Shown: in pieces, positions 51,266 to 60,211 of the stretch
How the letters are laid out: each line of letters opens with the position of its first letter
How positions within the stretch are numbered: the first letter of the stretch is position 1
From: Nonomuraea endophytica
GTDB lineage: Bacteria; Actinomycetota; Actinomycetes; Streptosporangiales; Streptosporangiaceae
Assembly (NCBI RefSeq): GCF_014203235.1
Contig: NZ_JACHIN010000007.1
Location: 532,560 to 596,559 of the forward strand
Direction of reading: 5' to 3'
DNA: 64,000 bases
Notes under the pieces: model-generated
Databases searched by the model: none
The model's input: only the letters and a program-made list of their open reading frames with translations
Told to the model about the DNA's origin: nothing
Made by a program: the position numbers and the translations under genes

Positions 51266-51412
51266 CGCCCACCTACTCACTTGACAACGAGTTACCGTTG
51301 TTCTGCAGAGATCACTATATGCGTGAAATATGACGTTGGGGAGAACCCCGATTCGGGGGCAGGGTTTCGGCCAGCACAAATGCCAACATACGAGTTAATC
51401 TTCATAACAGCA

Positions 51413-51448
51413 CGGGTGCCACCCGCTGAAATCAGCAGGTGGCACCCG
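51413..51448 (-). terminator. Bipartite hairpin terminator of the NRPS operon
   Basis: CGGGTGCCACC (51413-51423) and GGTGGCACCCG (51438-51448) pair perfectly, and the inner GCTGA-AA-TCAGC extends the stem, giving a nearly continuous 36-nt hairpin 12 bp after the NRPS stop. It separates the operon from the SARP gene. Confidence 0.8.
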
Positions 51449-51459
51449 GCAAAGTCTGA

Positions 51460-54400
51460 CTACTGTTCCGCCCAGGCGTGGAATCCCGCGTCGAGTTCCA
51501 CGAGCAGGTCGATGGCGAAGTCCGTTCCCGATTCTCCGTTCGACATCAGGACCACTCCGGCCCCCGATTCGAGGCCGACGCCCGAATAGCAGCGGTACCC
51601 GGCGGCCACCCCGGTGTGCCCGAACCAGCGGATGCCGTCGACCTCCCTGACGACGGTGCCCAGCCCGTACGCGGCCCCGGCGGCCGGGGTGAGCAGCTGG
51701 CCGGCGGCCCACCGGTCGAGCAGCCGGCCGGTGCCCGTGTGCGCCCGCTGGATCTCCGCGGCCACCCTGGCCAGGTCGGCGGCGCTGGTCCACAGCCCGC
51801 CGGTGGCGCTCGGGTAGACCCGCCAGCCGCCGTCGAGCGGCCGGCCGTCCTGGTCGTGGCCGACCGCGGCGCGCTCGCCGAGGGAGCGGGCGAAGGCGGT
51901 GCCGTAGCCGCTGTCGAGCATGCCGAGCGGGCCGAAGACGAGCTCGCGCATGAGCTCGGGGAACGGCCGGCCGGTCAGGTCGCACAGCACCTGCTCGACG
52001 ACGACGAAGTGGTTGCCCGAGTACCGATACCGCTCGCCTGGGGCCAGTTCGGCGCGGATCGGCGCGGTGGCCGCGGGCGGCCGGCCGTCCAGCACGTCGA
52101 GAAGGCTCGGCGCCGGATCGTCGGGCAGCCGGGCGCCCGGGCCGCCGAACTCGTCCTGGGTGAGCCCGGCGGTGTGCGCGAGCAGCCCGCGCAGCGTCAC
52201 GCCGGCGGACGGCAGCCGCCAGCCGCGCAGGTAGCGGTTGACGTCCTCGTCGAGGTCGACGATGCCGTCCTGGGCCAGCCTGAGCACGCCGACCGCGGTG
52301 ACGTGCTTGCTCACCGAGCCCGCCTGGAAGACGGTGTCCGGCCTGACCAGCGCCCCGGTGGCGGCCGAGGCGAGACCCTCGCCCCACGCCTCGGCCACCG
52401 TGCCGTCGGCGACGAGCGCGACGGCGGCGCCGGGCACCCGGTGGCGCTGCAGGCGCAGCCGCGTGGCCGGGATGCCGGGGAAGAAGCGGTCCAGGAACGC
52501 GCGGCCGTGCGGCGTGTGTCCCTGGGCCGGGATGAGCAGCGCGACCAGCCGGTCCAGGAAGCGGTCGGCCAGCGCGCCCACGGTCTCCTCGCGGTGGAGG
52601 TTGGCCGAGTAGTTCCAGGCGACCTGGAAGACGCCGTCGACGACGGCTCCGTTGATCTCGATGAGGTGGGGCCGGCGCCCGGCGGGAGCGCGGTCGCCGC
52701 CGCCCGCCGACCTGATCCGGGTGAACAGCCCGGTCTCGGCGGCGGTGCGTACCTGGCCGTGGTAGTTGAAGCTGATCGGCGCGGCCTCGTGCTCGCCCGC
52801 CAGGCCGTGCCCGATGCCGTGGTGCGGCGTGGTGTGCAGGTGCTCGCGGACGATCTTGACGCAGCGGCCGGTGTCGAGGGCGTCGGGCAGGTGGACGTGC
52901 AGCGGGTGCAGCGCGGTGAACCAGCCGACGGTCCTGGACAGGTCGACGTCGTCGAAGAGCGGCTCGCGCCCGTGTCCCTCCAGGTCGATGTGGACGTCGG
53001 GGCTGCCGGTGTGGTCGGCGGCGGTCTGGGCCAGCGCGGTCACCAGCAGGTCGTGCACGGAGGTGCGGTAGGCGGTGTGCGCCGAGCGCAGCAGCGCCTG
53101 GGTGTAGGAGGCGTCGAGGGTGCGGACCACCGTGGCGGTGGAGGACTCGACGTTCTCGCCGCCGGGGGTGTCCACCGGGAAGGGCGCCGGCCGCGGGCGC
53201 GGCATCCGCCAGTACGCGGCCTCGGCGGCGAACTCGGCCGACTCCGCGTGCTCCGCCAGCTTGACGGCCCAGTGCCGGAAGGAGGTGGTCTTCTGGGGCA
53301 GTGCCAGCCCTTGGTAGGCGGTGGCCAGGTCGTCGAGCAGGATGCCCCACGAGACGATGTCCACGGCCACGTGGTGGATGGTGATGGTCAGCTCGCGGCC
53401 GTCCAGGTGGGCGCGGACGAGCGGGCCGTGCTCCAGGTCGAGGCCGCTTCCCTGGGCCGGGCCCTGGTGGAGGAGGTCGGCGTCCTCGGTCGCGGCGAGG
53501 TGCTGGGTCCAGCCGTCCGGCGATCTGCGCAGGCGCAGCCGCAGGGCGTCGTGGTGGGCGGTGAGCCGGGCCAGCGCCGCGCGCAGCCGATCGGGGTCGG
53601 GGGTCTCGGTCCAGCGCAGCCGTACCGTCTGGTTGTAGTGGTCGTGCGGCCAGTCGAGCGCGGTGAACCAGCGCTGGATGGGGGTGAGCGGGACCGCGCC
53701 GGTGACCGTGCCCTGCTCGGCGTGGGCGGCGGCGGGGACGTCGGCGCTCTCCAGGGCGTGGGCGAGCTCCGCGATGGTCGGGTCGGCGAACATCTGCCGC
53801 GGGGTCAAGGCGAGCCCGGCGCGGCGGGCCTTGACCATGACCTGGATGGACAGGATCGAGTCGCCGCCGAGGTCGAAGAAGTTGTCGTGGACGCCCACGT
53901 CGGGCACGCCCAGGACCTCGCTCCACGCTTCGGCGAGGATCTTCTCCACTTCGGTGCGGGGGGCCACGAAGGCCGAGGCCAGTTCGGGGCGGACGGCGTC
54001 GGGCGCGGGCAGGGCCTGCCGGTCCACCTTGGTGTTCGGGTTCAGCGGCATCTCGGCGAGCATGACGAAGGCGCTCGGCACCATGTAGTCGGGCAGCCGG
54101 GACTGCACGTGCGCGCGCAGTTCCGAGGTGGTCGGCGTGCGGCCGCGGGCGACCGCGTAGGCCACGAGCCGCTTGGGCGCGCCCTCCTCCTCGCGGGCGA
54201 CCACGACGGCCTGGTCGATCAGCGGGTGCGTCTCGATCACGGCTTCGACCTCGCCCAGCTCGACCCGGAAGCCGCGGATCTTCACCTGGTGGTCGAGCCG
54301 TCCCAGGAACTCCAGTGTCCCTTCGGGCAGCCAGCGCACCAGGTCGCCGGTGCGGTAGAGGCGTCCGCCCGGCGGGCCGAACGGGTCGGGCACGAAGCGC

Positions 54401-57400
54401 CTGGCGGTCAGTCCTGGCCGGCCGTGGTAGCCGCGGCCCACGCTGTCCCCGGCCAGGTACGCCTCCCCGGCCACCCCGACGGGCACCGGATCGCCGTCGG
54501 GATCGAGCACGTACACGCGGGTGTTGGCGATCGGCTCGCCCACCGAGACCCGCTCGGCGGCGGGGTCGCAGACCCACACGGTGGAGTCCACGGACACCTC
54601 GGTGGCGCCGTAGAGGTTGAGCAGGCGCGTGTCCGGGCAGCGTTTGCCCCATTCGCGCAGCACGTCGGTGGTGAGCGCCTCGGCGCTGGCGAACAACCAG
54701 CGCAGCGGCAGGCCGCCGTCCTCCACGAGCGGCAGCATGGCCCGCAGCATCGAGGGGACCAGGTGCGCGGCGGTGACGTTCTCCTCGGTCATGACCCGGA
54801 CGATGTAGTGCGGGTCGCGGTAGCCGTCCGGCCTGGCCAGCACGACCGCCGCCCCGGAGGCCCAGGGCCAGAACATCTCGTAGACCGAGATGTCGAAGCT
54901 CAGCCCGGCCAGTTGCAGGACCTTGTCGCCGTCGTCGAGGGGGAAGCCGCTCACCATCCACCAGATGTAGTTGACGATGCCCTGGTGCCTGATGAGCGTG
55001 CCCTTCGGCCGCCCGGTGGAGCCTGAGGTGTAGATGACGTACGACAGGTTGCCGGGACGGGCCACGCGCTCGGGGCGGCCGGAGTCGCGGGCGGCGATGC
55101 GCGCCGCGTCCTGCTCCCCGTCGAGCACGACCACCCGGCCGGTGTGCTCGGGCAGCCGCCCGGTCAGCCGTTCCTGCGTGAGCACGACCGGGGCCGCGGT
55201 GTCGGCCAGCATGAACGCCAGCCGTTCCGAGGGGTACTCGGGGTCGAGCGGCACGTACGCGCCACCGGCCTTGAGCACGCCCAGCACCGCCACCGCCATC
55301 TCCACGCCGCGCTCGACGCAGATGCCGACCAGCGTCTCCGGCCCGACGCCCAGGTCGCGAAGGTGGTGGGCGAGCCGGTTGGCCCGCGCGTCCAGCTCGC
55401 CGTACGTGAGGGAGAGCCCGCCGGAGACGACCGCGACCGCGCCGGGCGCGCGCTCGGCGCTGTCCTCGAACAGCTCATGCAGACAGCGCTCGCGAGGGTA
55501 CGGCGCCGCGGTGTCGTTGAACTCCTCGACCACGGCGTGCCACTCCTCGGCGGGCAGCGGCGCGAGTTCGGCCAGCGCCGCGCCGGGCCGGGCGGCCAGC
55601 GCTTCGAGCAGCATCCGGTAGTGGGCCAGCAGCCGCCCGGCGCCGCCCGCGGTGACCCGGGAGGGCTGGTAGTCCAGCCGCAGCCGCAGCTCGTCGTTGA
55701 GGCCGACGTTCAGCACCAGCGGGTAGCCGGTCTGCTCCCACGTCTGGGCCGCGGCGATCTCCAGGCCGCCGGGCTCGCGCTCCTTGTGCGGGAAGTTCTC
55801 GAACATGAGGATCGTGTGGAACAACCGCTGGCCCGCGGGCACCCGCGACTGCCGCTGCACCTCGACCAGCGCGCAGTGCTCGTGGTCGCGGTGCTCCACG
55901 AGCTGGTCGTGGACCTCGCGCAGCCAGCCGGCGACCGTGGCGCGCTCGGGCACGCGCACCCGCACGGGCAGCGTGTTGATCAGCAGCCCGACGGTCCGCT
56001 CGACGCCGGGCAGGCCGCCGGAGCGTCCCGAGACGGTCGAGCCGAAGACGACGTCGCGGGTGCCGGCGTGGCGGCTGAGCAGCAGGCCCCAGGCGGCGTG
56101 GGCGATCGCGCTGACCGTGATGCGGTGCTCGCGGGCCAGTTCGCGCAGCCGCCGGGTGGTCTCGGCGGGCAGCCGCTCGTGCAGGAGCGCCACGTCCTGG
56201 CTGGTCGCGCCGCGGCCGTCGCCGCGCACGGGCGGCAGGATCGTCAGCGGGGTGGGGCTGGTGACGTCGGCGAGCATGGCCTGCCAGTAGCCGGCGGCGG
56301 CGGCCGGGTCGTGGCCGCGCACCCATTCGATGTACTTCCTGAACGGCATCGGCTCGGGCAGCGCGGGCGGTTCGCCCGTCTCGCGCAGGCTCCGGTAGAC
56401 GTCGCGGACCTCGTCGAGGACCAGGCGGACGCTCCAGCCGTCCAGCAGGACGTGGTGTCCGTGCCAGATCAGCCGGTGGGTGCCGTCGGCCAGCCGGATG
56501 AGGTCGAAGCGGCGCGGGGGCTCGTTCTCCAGGTCGACGCCGCGGGCGCGCTCCTCGGCGAGGTGCCCGGCCAGGCGCTCGGCGATCTTGGGCGCGGGGA
56601 CGCCGGTCCAGTCGAGTTCGCGCAGCCGTACCGGAGCCGAGGGGTGGACGATCTGCATGGGTTCGGGCAGTCCGTCCCACGCGAACGTGGTGCGCAGGAT
56701 GGGGTGGCGCGCGACGACGTGCTCCCAGGCGCGGCGCAGCGCGGGCACGTCCAGGTCGCCGTCGATGGTGTGGACGAACTGCACGATGTAGTCGGTGCTG
56801 TCGGGCTCGAACAGCGTGTGGAAGACCATCCCGGCCTGCAGCGGGGAGAGCGGGTAGCTCTCGGCGGCCGCGTCGTCGTCCTCCTGCGCGGCGGCGGGGA
56901 CCGCGACGGCGGCCAGTTCCCGCAACGTCTGCTGGGACAGCACCTGGCGCGGGGTGATCTCCAGCCCGGCCGCACGGGCCCCGGCCACGACGTAGATGGC
57001 CAGCACGGAGTCGCCGCCGATGTCGAAGAAGTTGTCGCCCGCGCCGACGGCCTCGCGGCCGAGCACGTCCGCCCACACCCGCGCGAGCGCCCGCTCGGCG
57101 TCGGTGGCGGGTTCGGCGTCGGCCGGCCCGCCGTCCTCGGGCGCGGGCAGCCGCCTGCGGTCGAGCTTGCCGCTCGGGGTGAGCGGGATCTCCTCCAGTA
57201 CGGCCAGCGCCGCCGGCACCATGTACCCGGGCAGCGCCCCGGCCAGGTGCTCGCGCAGCTCGGCCACCTCGACAGCGCCGGCCGAGGTGCCGGACGGCAC
57301 GACGTACCCGGCCAGCCGCAGCCCGCCCGGCCCCTCGACCGGCACGACGGCAGCCTGCCTGACGCCGGGGTGGGCGAGCAGCACGGCCTCGATCTCGCCG

Positions 57401-60012
57401 GGCTCGACCCGGTTGCCGCGGATCTTCACCTGGTTGTCGATGCGGCCCTGCAGCTCCAGCCGCCCGTCGGGCAGGAACCTGGCCCGGTCGCCGGTGCGGT
57501 ACATGCGCGAACCGGGCGCGCCGAACGGGTCGGGCACGAACCGTCGCGCGGTCAGCCCGGGACGTCCGTGGTAGCCGAGCGCGAGGCCGCGCCCGCCGAT
57601 GCACAGCTCGCCGAGCGCGCCCCTCGGCACCGGCCGTGACTGCTCGTCGAGCAGGTAGACGGCGGCGCCGGAGATCGGCCGGCCGATGCAGAAGGGCGGC
57701 GCGCCGGCGGGCACGTCGGCGTACGTGGTGTGGACGGTGGTCTCGGTGGGCCCGTAGCCGTTGACCAGCCGGCGAGCCCGCGCCCTGATCTCGACGGCGA
57801 GGGTCTCGGGCATGGGCTCGGCGGTGTAGAGCGCCACCTCCAGGGAGGTTCCGACGTCACCGGCCATGAGCAGCCGCCAGCCGGACGGGGTGGCCTGCAC
57901 GTGGGTGACGCCGTGCTCGCGGATCACCCGACACTGCTCGGCCCCGTCGGCCCGCGCCGACTCCGGCGCCACGACCACGCGCGCCCCGGAGATCAGCGGC
58001 AGGTACAGCTCCAGCGTCGAGGCGTCGAAGCCCATCGAGGCGAGCAGCAGCCACCGGTCGTCCGGGCTCGCGCCCAGGTACTCGCGCGCGCCGTGCAGCA
58101 GGTTCACCACGGCCGCGTGGGTGGCGTCGGTCCCCTTGGGCAGCCCGGTCGACCCCGAGGTGTACACCACGTAGGCCAGATCGCCCGGCCGCGGCTCGGG
58201 CAGCTCCCCTTCGTCCGCCCCCAGATCGCCGAAGCGGTCGTCGGTGATCACGAGCGCCGCGCCGACGTCCTCCAGCATGTACGCCAGCCGCGCCGCCGGA
58301 TAGGCGGGATCCAGCGCCAGATAGGCGGCGCCCGCCTTCATCACGGCCAGCGCCGACAGCACCAGCTCAGCCCCCCGCGGCAGCGCCAAGCCGACCACGT
58401 CCCCCGGCCGCACGCCCTCGGCCACCAGCCCGCGCGCCAGCCGGTCGGTGACCGCGTCCAGCTCGCGGTAGCTGAACACCTGCTCACCGCACACCAGGGC
58501 GGTCGCCCCGGGCGAGGCCGCCGCCTGCGCCCGGACGAGGCTCACCACCGTCCCGGTAGGTGGTTCCCCTCTGACGGGCCCGGCCCAGGTGCGGGTGAGC
58601 AGGTGCGTCTCGGTGTCCCCCAGGACCGCCTCGCTCCCGACGGCCTCGCCGGGATTCGCGACCACGTGCTCGACGACGTTCACCAGGTAGCCGAGCAGCC
58701 GCCTGGCGGTGTCGGCGGTGAACAGGTCGGTGGCGTAGTTCAGCGACAGCTCGATGCCTTCACCGCCGTTGACCGCGATCAGCGTCAGGTCCACCTTGGC
58801 GGTGGGGTCGGCGAAGCCGACCGGCTCGCCCTTCAGCGCGGGCAACTCCCCGGCCCGCTCGCCGGTCTCGAAGCACTGGTAGAGCACCTGGTAGACGGGG
58901 TTGCGGGCGGCCGACCTGGTGGCCTTGACCGCCGCCACCACCTGGTCGAAGGTGACGTCCTGGTGGTCGAAAGCGCCCAGGACCACCTCGTGCGTACGGC
59001 GCAGCAGTTCCGTGAAGGCCGGTTCACCCGACAGGTCCATGGGCAGCGCCACCGCGTTGGCGAACAGGCCGAGCAGCGCCTCGGTCTCGGCGGCGTTGCG
59101 CCCCGACAGCACCGAGCCGATCGCGAACCTGCGCTGGCCGCAGTAGTGCCTCAGGACGATCGCGTAGCAGGCCAGCAGCACGGTGTACACGGTGACGCCG
59201 TGGTCGGCGGCCAGGGCGCGGACCCGGCCGCTCAGCTCGGGGGCGAGTTCCAGGTCGACGGCGTCGCCGGCGTGCGACTCGGTCGTCGGCCTGGGCCGGT
59301 CGGTGGGCAGCTCAAGGACCTGCGGGACGCCGTCCAGCGCGGCGCGCCAGTAGGCGAGCTGGGCGGGTTCGCGCTCGGCGACGCGGCGCGCCTGCCAGTG
59401 GGCGTAGTCGGCGTACTGGATGGGCAGCGGGGACAGGGACGGGGTGCGGCCGGCCACGGCGGCGGCGTACAGCTCGTCGAGCTCGCGCACCATCAGCGTG
59501 CACGACCAGCCGTCGGAGGCGACGTGGTGCGTGGTGAGCGCGAGCAGGTGCTCACCGGGCTCGGCGACGCGGATGAGCAGCGCGCGGAAGACCGGGCCCG
59601 CCGCCAGGTCGAAGGGGGTGGCGATCTCGGCGAGTGCCAGGGCGAGCGCCTCGTCCCGGCCGGCCGCCTCCGTCAGGCGCAGGGCGGCCGGGGCCGGAGG
59701 GGCGACCTCCTGCAGCGGCGGCGTGCCCCGGTAGGCGGTGCGCAGGATCTCGTGCCGTTCCACCAGGGCGTCGAGGGCGCGGCGCAGCGCGTCGACATCC
59801 AGTTCGCCCGGGATCCGCAGCAGCCGGGGGACGGTGTAGACCGCGTTCGAGTCCAGGAACTGGTTGGTGACCCACATGGCGTGCTGCACCGGCGAGAGCG
59901 GCGCGGCGCCGTCCGGGCGGCGCGGGATGCCCCCGTCGCCGCCCCCGGCCCGGCCCTGCAGGCGCCTGCGCAGCAGGGCTTGCTTCTCGGGCGAAAGGCT
60001 GTCGAAGTTCAT
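51460..60012 (-). CDS. NRPS: C-A-T-C-A-T-E plus PBP-type thioesterase
   Basis: 2850 aa from the ATG at 60012 (GGGAG upstream). Module 1: C (~35-470, HHVASDGW ~164), A (~480-970, YTSGSTGLPKG ~616), T (DNFFDIGGDS, Ser ~1000). Module 2: C (HHVLLDGWS ~1187), A (YTSGSTGRPKG ~1662), T (DNFFDLGGDS ~2050), E (HHVAVDIVSW ~2216, RTVGWFTALHPLHV). The C-terminal ~360 residues are a serine beta-lactamase/PBP-like domain (SVSKH as SxxK ~2566, YSGNHF, HTG) in place of a classical TE. By hand alignment the A2 pocket reads DIYHFSLVDK, close to serine codes (DVWHFSLVDK), and A1 reads DALAYAGVHK, unassigned. The E domain plus PBP-type TE predicts release, often macrocyclisation, of a peptide with a C-terminal D-residue, D-Ser-like if the code holds. 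Confidence 0.93.
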   Translation of the reverse strand: MNFDSLSPEKQALLRRRLQGRAGGGDGGIPRRPDGAAPLSPVQHAMWVTNQFLDSNAVYTVPRLLRIPGELDVDALRRALDALVERHEILRTAYRGTPPLQEVAPPAPAALRLTEAAGRDEALALALAEIATPFDLAAGPVFRALLIRVAEPGEHLLALTTHHVASDGWSCTLMVRELDELYAAAVAGRTPSLSPLPIQYADYAHWQARRVAEREPAQLAYWRAALDGVPQVLELPTDRPRPTTESHAGDAVDLELAPELSGRVRALAADHGVTVYTVLLACYAIVLRHYCGQRRFAIGSVLSGRNAAETEALLGLFANAVALPMDLSGEPAFTELLRRTHEVVLGAFDHQDVTFDQVVAAVKATRSAARNPVYQVLYQCFETGERAGELPALKGEPVGFADPTAKVDLTLIAVNGGEGIELSLNYATDLFTADTARRLLGYLVNVVEHVVANPGEAVGSEAVLGDTETHLLTRTWAGPVRGEPPTGTVVSLVRAQAAASPGATALVCGEQVFSYRELDAVTDRLARGLVAEGVRPGDVVGLALPRGAELVLSALAVMKAGAAYLALDPAYPAARLAYMLEDVGAALVITDDRFGDLGADEGELPEPRPGDLAYVVYTSGSTGLPKGTDATHAAVVNLLHGAREYLGASPDDRWLLLASMGFDASTLELYLPLISGARVVVAPESARADGAEQCRVIREHGVTHVQATPSGWRLLMAGDVGTSLEVALYTAEPMPETLAVEIRARARRLVNGYGPTETTVHTTYADVPAGAPPFCIGRPISGAAVYLLDEQSRPVPRGALGELCIGGRGLALGYHGRPGLTARRFVPDPFGAPGSRMYRTGDRARFLPDGRLELQGRIDNQVKIRGNRVEPGEIEAVLLAHPGVRQAAVVPVEGPGGLRLAGYVVPSGTSAGAVEVAELREHLAGALPGYMVPAALAVLEEIPLTPSGKLDRRRLPAPEDGGPADAEPATDAERALARVWADVLGREAVGAGDNFFDIGGDSVLAIYVVAGARAAGLEITPRQVLSQQTLRELAAVAVPAAAQEDDDAAAESYPLSPLQAGMVFHTLFEPDSTDYIVQFVHTIDGDLDVPALRRAWEHVVARHPILRTTFAWDGLPEPMQIVHPSAPVRLRELDWTGVPAPKIAERLAGHLAEERARGVDLENEPPRRFDLIRLADGTHRLIWHGHHVLLDGWSVRLVLDEVRDVYRSLRETGEPPALPEPMPFRKYIEWVRGHDPAAAAGYWQAMLADVTSPTPLTILPPVRGDGRGATSQDVALLHERLPAETTRRLRELAREHRITVSAIAHAAWGLLLSRHAGTRDVVFGSTVSGRSGGLPGVERTVGLLINTLPVRVRVPERATVAGWLREVHDQLVEHRDHEHCALVEVQRQSRVPAGQRLFHTILMFENFPHKEREPGGLEIAAAQTWEQTGYPLVLNVGLNDELRLRLDYQPSRVTAGGAGRLLAHYRMLLEALAARPGAALAELAPLPAEEWHAVVEEFNDTAAPYPRERCLHELFEDSAERAPGAVAVVSGGLSLTYGELDARANRLAHHLRDLGVGPETLVGICVERGVEMAVAVLGVLKAGGAYVPLDPEYPSERLAFMLADTAAPVVLTQERLTGRLPEHTGRVVVLDGEQDAARIAARDSGRPERVARPGNLSYVIYTSGSTGRPKGTLIRHQGIVNYIWWMVSGFPLDDGDKVLQLAGLSFDISVYEMFWPWASGAAVVLARPDGYRDPHYIVRVMTEENVTAAHLVPSMLRAMLPLVEDGGLPLRWLFASAEALTTDVLREWGKRCPDTRLLNLYGATEVSVDSTVWVCDPAAERVSVGEPIANTRVYVLDPDGDPVPVGVAGEAYLAGDSVGRGYHGRPGLTARRFVPDPFGPPGGRLYRTGDLVRWLPEGTLEFLGRLDHQVKIRGFRVELGEVEAVIETHPLIDQAVVVAREEEGAPKRLVAYAVARGRTPTTSELRAHVQSRLPDYMVPSAFVMLAEMPLNPNTKVDRQALPAPDAVRPELASAFVAPRTEVEKILAEAWSEVLGVPDVGVHDNFFDLGGDSILSIQVMVKARRAGLALTPRQMFADPTIAELAHALESADVPAAAHAEQGTVTGAVPLTPIQRWFTALDWPHDHYNQTVRLRWTETPDPDRLRAALARLTAHHDALRLRLRRSPDGWTQHLAATEDADLLHQGPAQGSGLDLEHGPLVRAHLDGRELTITIHHVAVDIVSWGILLDDLATAYQGLALPQKTTSFRHWAVKLAEHAESAEFAAEAAYWRMPRPRPAPFPVDTPGGENVESSTATVVRTLDASYTQALLRSAHTAYRTSVHDLLVTALAQTAADHTGSPDVHIDLEGHGREPLFDDVDLSRTVGWFTALHPLHVHLPDALDTGRCVKIVREHLHTTPHHGIGHGLAGEHEAAPISFNYHGQVRTAAETGLFTRIRSAGGGDRAPAGRRPHLIEINGAVVDGVFQVAWNYSANLHREETVGALADRFLDRLVALLIPAQGHTPHGRAFLDRFFPGIPATRLRLQRHRVPGAAVALVADGTVAEAWGEGLASAATGALVRPDTVFQAGSVSKHVTAVGVLRLAQDGIVDLDEDVNRYLRGWRLPSAGVTLRGLLAHTAGLTQDEFGGPGARLPDDPAPSLLDVLDGRPPAATAPIRAELAPGERYRYSGNHFVVVEQVLCDLTGRPFPELMRELVFGPLGMLDSGYGTAFARSLGERAAVGHDQDGRPLDGGWRVYPSATGGLWTSAADLARVAAEIQRAHTGTGRLLDRWAAGQLLTPAAGAAYGLGTVVREVDGIRWFGHTGVAAGYRCYSGVGLESGAGVVLMSNGESGTDFAIDLLVELDAGFHAWAEQ

Positions 60013-60030
60013 CGTCGCTCCCTCAAGGAC

Positions 60031-60198
60031 TCAGGTGCGCAGGCTGCGCGGGCGCATGTCCACCCACACCCGCTCGATGTGGGCGGTGCACTCCTCCTCG
60101 GTGCCGCTCGTGCCCTCCTCGTGCCAGCCGGCCGGGACGTCCCGGGCGGCGGGCCAGATGGAGTACTGCTCCTCGTCGTTGACGACGACCTTGTACAT
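60031..60198 (-). CDS. MbtH-like protein
   Basis: 55 aa from the ATG at 60198 (GAGGAGG upstream). It has the MbtH signature: NDEEQYSIWPA, VPAGWHEEG, then a conserved Cys-x-x-H-I and VWVDMRPRSLR. MbtH proteins bind adenylation domains and are needed for folding or activity of many of them. It lies 13 bp after the C-A-T NRPS gene and 18 bp before the large NRPS gene, so it is co-expressed with both. Confidence 0.95.
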   Translation of the reverse strand: MYKVVVNDEEQYSIWPAARDVPAGWHEEGTSGTEEECTAHIERVWVDMRPRSLRT

Positions 60199-60211
60199 GG
60201 GGGTTGCCTCC

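Noticed and set aside
51395..55026. Over 1,100-aa frames on both strands across the NRPS gene
   Set aside because: Arg/Pro-rich shadows; the NRPS frame contains all catalytic motifs without interruption.
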